Assembly (NCBI GenBank): GCA_025456495.1 | Contig: JALOKO010000058.1 | Coordinates: forward strand, 1 to 11,739 | Source of the DNA: Bryobacterales bacterium | GTDB taxonomy: Bacteria; Acidobacteriota; Terriglobia; Bryobacterales; Bryobacteraceae | DNA length: 11,739 nucleotides | Direction of reading: 5' to 3' | Shown here: positions 9,022-11,739 of the stretch, one piece after another | Layout of the letters: every line of letters begins with the position of its first letter | How positions within the stretch are numbered: position 1 is the stretch's first letter | Notes under the pieces: generated by a model | What the model was told of the DNA's origin: nothing | Database searches by the model: none | Seen by the model: only the letters and a program-made list of their open reading frames with translations | Position numbers and translations under genes: made by a program

Positions 9022-9625
9022 GATGCCTCCAAGCAATATAGGCGCCGAAACCCAGGTGCAAACCGCCGAAGCCCAGCAGCAGAAACATAGGCTGCCATGT
9101 GGAAGGCGACAGCAGCGCCAACACCCCCAGAAGGACAAAACCAAGTCCCATCACGGGTACGCTGCGCACGGAAGCGAATCCGCCGGTAATCACGCCGGCC
9201 CCGTACAGCAGCAGCCACATGGGCGCCAGCCACTCCTGCGATCCGTCACGGTACATCGCCACTGTCATCAGCATGCCCACCAAGAGCGGGGGCGCCAGAT
9301 TCAAAACAAACTTTCGCGCGGGACCGGTCTGTAGGCTGGCCCCGGTCAGCCGGGCCTTCAAGGCAATGGATGCGCCACCCACCAGAATGGCGAACATGGC
9401 TGCTCCTACCCAGGTCTCGGTCCAGCGGGCGTTGCCCAACCAGGGCGCGCTGGTCCACCAAGCCGCCACGCCAGCCAATCCGATTACCATCAACCCCAGG
9501 CCAGAGACCGCCGTAAACGACGTTGCCCGCTCCATCGCGTCACGGATGAAGCGCAGGTTGCTTTCCGCCGCGGCATCGATGCGGACAAGGTGCCCACGAG
9601 ACGGGGGAGTTGGCGAAGTTGCCAT
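9014..9625 (-). CDS. Six-TM membrane protein of unknown function, paired with HTH regulator
   Basis: A 203-residue integral membrane protein. After a 35-residue cytoplasmic N-terminus containing NLRFIRDAMERATSFTAV it has hydrophobic segments near 37-59, 72-92, 106-125, 133-151, 156-173 and 179-199. No enzyme motif, conserved charged TM residue set or signal peptide is seen. The short loops leave little room for an external domain. Its TAA stop overlaps the start of the winged-helix regulator, so the two are coupled; a regulator/membrane partner role (for example sensing, or anti-regulation) is possible but unproven. No Shine-Dalgarno sequence is visible before ATG 9625, while a -10-like TAATCT lies 6 bases upstream, so translation may start from a leaderless mRNA. 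Confidence 0.82.
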   Translation of the reverse strand: MATSPTPPSRGHLVRIDAAAESNLRFIRDAMERATSFTAVSGLGLMVIGLAGVAAWWTSAPWLGNARWTETWVGAAMFAILVGGASIALKARLTGASLQTGPARKFVLNLAPPLLVGMLMTVAMYRDGSQEWLAPMWLLLYGAGVITGGFASVRSVPVMGLGFVLLGVLALLSPSTWQPMFLLLGFGGLHLGFGAYIAWRHHG

Positions 9626-9631
9626 GGACTT

Positions 9632-9659
9632 AGATTACCAGAGAACTTACGAACGGCAA
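9632..9659 (-). promoter_or_regulatory. Candidate promoter for a leaderless transcript
   Basis: On the minus strand TTGCCG (9659-9654) and TAATCT (9637-9632) are separated by 16 bases. The -10-like TANNNT element ends 6 bases before ATG 9625, so initiation would fall on or next to the start codon, and there is no ribosome binding site. The 9626-9705 gap is clearly AT-richer than its surroundings, as expected for a promoter region. Confidence 0.42.
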
Positions 9660-9705
9660 AGAACTTTATCGCGCTAAGTATGATGTTCCCGAAAAAATCG
9701 CTCGC

Positions 9706-10152
9706 TCATGCCGCGGCCTGGAAGCTCTTGGTCATTCGCAGCACGTTGGCGCCATCACGCTGAAAGTAGTCCCAGGAATCCATCACACGCGCGATAATCA
9801 GCATCCCCCGCCCACCGTTGGAAAGTGTGGACGGGTTGGACGGATCGAAGTCATGCGCCTTCGCAATGGCAGATTCCAGCCGCTCCCGAGCTACCCCCGG
9901 CCCTCGATCTTCCACCTCAAAGACCACCTCATTCCTCCCCAGAATCAAGCGCAACAGGACAATGTTGCCCGACTGTCGGCCGTAGGCGTGAACCACGCAA
10001 TTCACCAGCGCCTCCTGCAGGCATAGCTCCGTCATGTCGGACTCGTGGGCATCCAGGTGCAGCCGCTCCAGAAAGGAACGCACCACGGACGAAAGCAGCG
10101 TGACATCCTCCACATTGCTATCCACGCGAATTTCAAAGGTTCCCGGCTGCAT
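9706..10152 (-). CDS. RsbW-like anti-sigma factor/serine kinase (HATPase_c_2)
   Basis: A 148-residue single-domain GHKL ATPase of the RsbW/SpoIIAB kind. In known systems these proteins bind a sigma factor and phosphorylate an anti-anti-sigma STAS protein, or act as switch kinases in stress signalling. The N box reads ELCLQEALVNCVVHAYG (E47, N51, H55), the G1 box is EDRGPGV (81-87), and the G2 box is NGGRGM (112-117). All core ATP-binding positions appear present. The start is ATG 10152, chosen because GAGGAG lies 7 bases upstream; the longer GTG at 10167 would begin upstream of that site. The first 20 bases overlap the end of the UvrC-like gene. No sigma factor, STAS or phosphatase gene is nearby, so its partner is unknown. 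Confidence 0.88.
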   Translation of the reverse strand: MQPGTFEIRVDSNVEDVTLLSSVVRSFLERLHLDAHESDMTELCLQEALVNCVVHAYGRQSGNIVLLRLILGRNEVVFEVEDRGPGVARERLESAIAKAHDFDPSNPSTLSNGGRGMLIIARVMDSWDYFQRDGANVLRMTKSFQAAA

Positions 10153-11299
10153 CCTGTGTCTCCTCACTTTCAGCAGTTTCCTGCTGCTCGGGCAGGATGG
10201 TGGTGGTCATTCGTCGGATTGCGTTCCGCAGCTTACGCACGGGGAGCTCGCCTCCGTCGTTCACTTCCACCCATAGTCCATCACACCAGGTGGAGCGAAG
10301 CCACTTCCCGAAAATCGCAAGTAACTCCTGCTGGGTGCTGGAGGGATGCACCAAAGGCTGCAGCAGACGACTGCGGAGCGCCCCGCGCAACGGCTCCGCA
10401 TCCAGGTTCGCCCCGGAGATGGCCAGCGGCTGCTGCAGGTGCCCGGCTGTCATGGGCCATAGCAGCGCCACATCGGGGCTTGGGCCGAGCGTCACGGCCA
10501 CCCCGTGTAGCGACGCCAGCAAGCCGGTCCAGCGCGCGCTGGCGGGAAAGGCGCCAGACAGTTTCGTAAGCCGCTTGTGAACGCGCGCAGCCCTTTCAAA
10601 GTCCATGTCCTCGCTGGCCGAATCGCGCTCCCGTTGCAATTGCTCGCGCAAGCTCTCCCCCCGCGTGGCTAGAACGGCAAGCAGGGTGCGGGCCTCGCTG
10701 CGATACGTGCGATCATCCACCATCGCCTGGCAGGGGCGAAGGCACATCGCCATCTCTCCATAGATGCAGCCTGGGTGCTCCGGGTGCGGCTCCAGGGATT
10801 CCTCGCAGCGCCGCAACTGCACCAAGTCCAGCAGCGGCGCAAGGAACTCCTCTGCCGCCGCGCGTGTAGCGAAGGGGCCATAGGCCATCTCCGGTGGGCC
10901 GGGTTCGCGGGAAACCACGGCGCGCGGGAAGCGATCCTCCATCAGCAGGACAACGTAGTAGGGCAGCCGCAAGCGGAGCATCCGCCGATGGCGATCCGGG
11001 TAGTGGCTGCGCGCCTGTTCCCACAGGGTCAGACTAGCGGCCAGAGCGCTGGTGGCCGGCCAGTAGCGCAGGGCGCGCGCGATGCCACGCAGGTTCAGCA
11101 TGCGTGACGGGCCGTGAACCGGCCGTAGCAATCGCTCCAGACGGCGCTTGAGGTTGCTGGTGCGCGACAGGTAGGGCTGCTGTCCCGCACCGGCATCCAG
11201 AAGGAATACCGCAGGAATGGCGGGACACTGCGTCAGCATGGCATCCAACTCCGCATCCTCTGTGGGCAGAGCAACCTCAATGGGTGGCGGAGCTACCAT
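10133..11299 (-). CDS. UvrC-like protein lacking the C-terminal nuclease half
   Basis: A 388-residue protein resembling the N-terminal half of UvrC. Residues about 29-98 match the GIY-YIG region, but GIY reads AVF (30-32) and YIG reads YLS (43-45); Arg52/53 and Glu94 remain where catalytic residues are expected. YGPF (140-143) leads to a four-cysteine set, C165, C178, C186 and C190, in the C-x12-C-x7-C-x3-C layout that in UvrC binds an iron-sulfur cluster. A UVR-type helix pair (FERAARVHKRL, about 216-250) follows, which in UvrC contacts UvrB. The last ~140 residues do not show the RNase H-like nuclease or helix-hairpin-helix motifs. Full UvrC is about 600 residues. It is thus probably not a normal excision nuclease. 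Its 3' end overlaps the anti-sigma factor start; an aldo/keto reductase gene lies 18 bp upstream. Confidence 0.83.
   Translation of the reverse strand: MVAPPPIEVALPTEDAELDAMLTQCPAIPAVFLLDAGAGQQPYLSRTSNLKRRLERLLRPVHGPSRMLNLRGIARALRYWPATSALAASLTLWEQARSHYPDRHRRMLRLRLPYYVVLLMEDRFPRAVVSREPGPPEMAYGPFATRAAAEEFLAPLLDLVQLRRCEESLEPHPEHPGCIYGEMAMCLRPCQAMVDDRTYRSEARTLLAVLATRGESLREQLQRERDSASEDMDFERAARVHKRLTKLSGAFPASARWTGLLASLHGVAVTLGPSPDVALLWPMTAGHLQQPLAISGANLDAEPLRGALRSRLLQPLVHPSSTQQELLAIFGKWLRSTWCDGLWVEVNDGGELPVRKLRNAIRRMTTTILPEQQETAESEETQDAAGNL
10160..10165 (-). promoter_or_regulatory. Ribosome binding site of the anti-sigma factor gene
   Basis: GAGGAG on the minus strand lies within the end of the UvrC-like gene, 7 bases before ATG 10152. 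It supports translation of the two genes from one message and shortens the protein by five residues relative to the GTG at 10167. Confidence 0.75.
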
Positions 11300-11317
11300 G
11301 CGCGGCCGTCCTTTCCG

Positions 11318-11739
11318 CTAAAACAGCTTGCGGAACAGCGCGGCGGGCATCGGCGGAAAGGCTGCCAGCCCGAGATTCTCCGCGACATGTTCCCGCTGGC
11401 TCATGCCCACCAACGCCGTCGTCAGGCCAGGGCACGAGCGCGTAAACTGCAGCGCCCGTTGCGCATCCGTGGCAGCCTCGGGAAACGCTGATTGCAATTG
11501 GGACGGCAGGTTCCGCGCCAGTCGCGCCTGCAGGATGGAAGCGCTGGCGATGGCGGTCACTCCCAGTTGCTCACAAGCCTGCAGGAATGGATGCAGCTTG
11601 CCATCCACACGCTGGTTGGCTGTGGTCAGCGCCTCCGTCATTGCCAGGTTAATGGGCAGTTGCACGACGCGAAAGTGATGGCTGTCGCCCGCAACCTCCT
11701 TGGCGAGTTCCAGCAAGCGCGCCAGTTGGAGTCCCTGGT
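11318..11739 (-). CDS. Aldo/keto reductase family protein, 5'-truncated
   Basis: The C-terminal ~140 residues of a predicted NAD(P)H-dependent oxidoreductase with the aldo/keto reductase TIM barrel. The frame stays open to the window end, so the N-terminal catalytic Tyr/Lys region lies outside. Family-like stretches are VVQLPINLAMTEAL (barrel strand 6-7 area), GVTAIASASILQARL, and the nucleotide-binding end, RALQFTRSCPGLTTALVGM followed by HVAENL. The TTG at 11716 is an internal leucine codon, not a start. The gene ends 18 bp before the UvrC-like gene, probably in one operon with it and the anti-sigma factor. Substrate unknown. Confidence 0.85.
   Translation of the reverse strand, partial: QGLQLARLLELAKEVAGDSHHFRVVQLPINLAMTEALTTANQRVDGKLHPFLQACEQLGVTAIASASILQARLARNLPSQLQSAFPEAATDAQRALQFTRSCPGLTTALVGMSQREHVAENLGLAAFPPMPAALFRKLF

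Noticed and set aside
9022..9144. N-terminal extension of the HTH regulator (41 extra residues, Cys/Trp-rich)
   Set aside because: It overlaps the membrane protein gene in another frame, and ATG 9021 has a GGAGG site just upstream, so the extension is spurious.
9099..9677. 192-codon plus-strand frame opposite the six-TM protein
   Set aside because: No motif, and it overlaps the better supported minus-strand gene with its coherent TM pattern and coupling to the HTH regulator.
9675..9710. T6 run (minus strand) after the anti-sigma factor gene as a terminator
   Set aside because: I could not form a convincing stem in the bases directly before the T-run; only 3-bp pairings were found.
10133..11299. 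Full UvrC or Cho endonuclease assignment
   Set aside because: The GIY and YIG residues are changed and no RNase H-like or helix-hairpin-helix region can be seen, so a plain uvrC or cho label would overstate the function.

Overview
The window is about 11.7 kb of GC-rich, densely packed chromosomal DNA from a diderm (Gram-negative) bacterium. The gene types fit Acidobacteriota best: an LPS-type heptosyltransferase next to MsbA, a yicC-gmk pair, a pair of FtsX/MacB-like permeases with no ATPase, and an HTH regulator paired with a small membrane protein. This assignment is an inference from gene style, not a sequence match. No tRNA, rRNA, CRISPR array, transposase, integrase or attachment site was seen.

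Left part, + strand (1-6496). A 5'-truncated family 9 glycosyltransferase overlaps an MsbA-type ABC exporter (GTGA), which overlaps a YicC/YloC-family endoribonuclease (ATGA). Guanylate kinase (gmk) follows 43 bp later. This looks like one transcription unit linking envelope lipid/LPS export to RNA and nucleotide housekeeping. A hairpin covers the gmk stop codon. Then come two tandem, clearly related MacB/FtsX-type permeases, 4 bp apart, with no ATPase gene next to them.

Right part, - strand (6551-11739), read from high to low coordinates. First is an aldo/keto reductase cut by the window edge. Next is a UvrC-like protein that keeps the GIY-YIG-like region, a four-cysteine cluster and a UVR helix pair, but lacks the C-terminal nuclease half. 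Its 3' end overlaps an RsbW-like HATPase anti-sigma factor. After an 80-bp gap with a possible leaderless promoter come a six-TM membrane protein and an HTH_34-type winged-helix regulator, with overlapping ends. A compact hairpin plus T8 tract closes that pair. Undecaprenyl diphosphate synthase (uppS) and a CreD-like membrane protein follow, overlapping by ATGA. The two halves converge at 6497-6550.

Functional theme: cell envelope (LPS/lipid flipping, undecaprenyl carrier, CreD-like and FtsX-like membrane proteins), plus small regulators and a reduced UvrC relative. Several starts were moved inward from the longest ORF because clear Shine-Dalgarno sequences decide them: msbA GTG 473, uppS GTG 8646, HTH regulator ATG 9021, anti-sigma factor ATG 10152. 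The most unusual items are the nuclease-degenerate UvrC-like protein joined to an anti-sigma factor, the terminator-like element abutting the uppS ribosome binding site, and the permease pair without an ATPase. I found no convincing wholly new multi-gene system.
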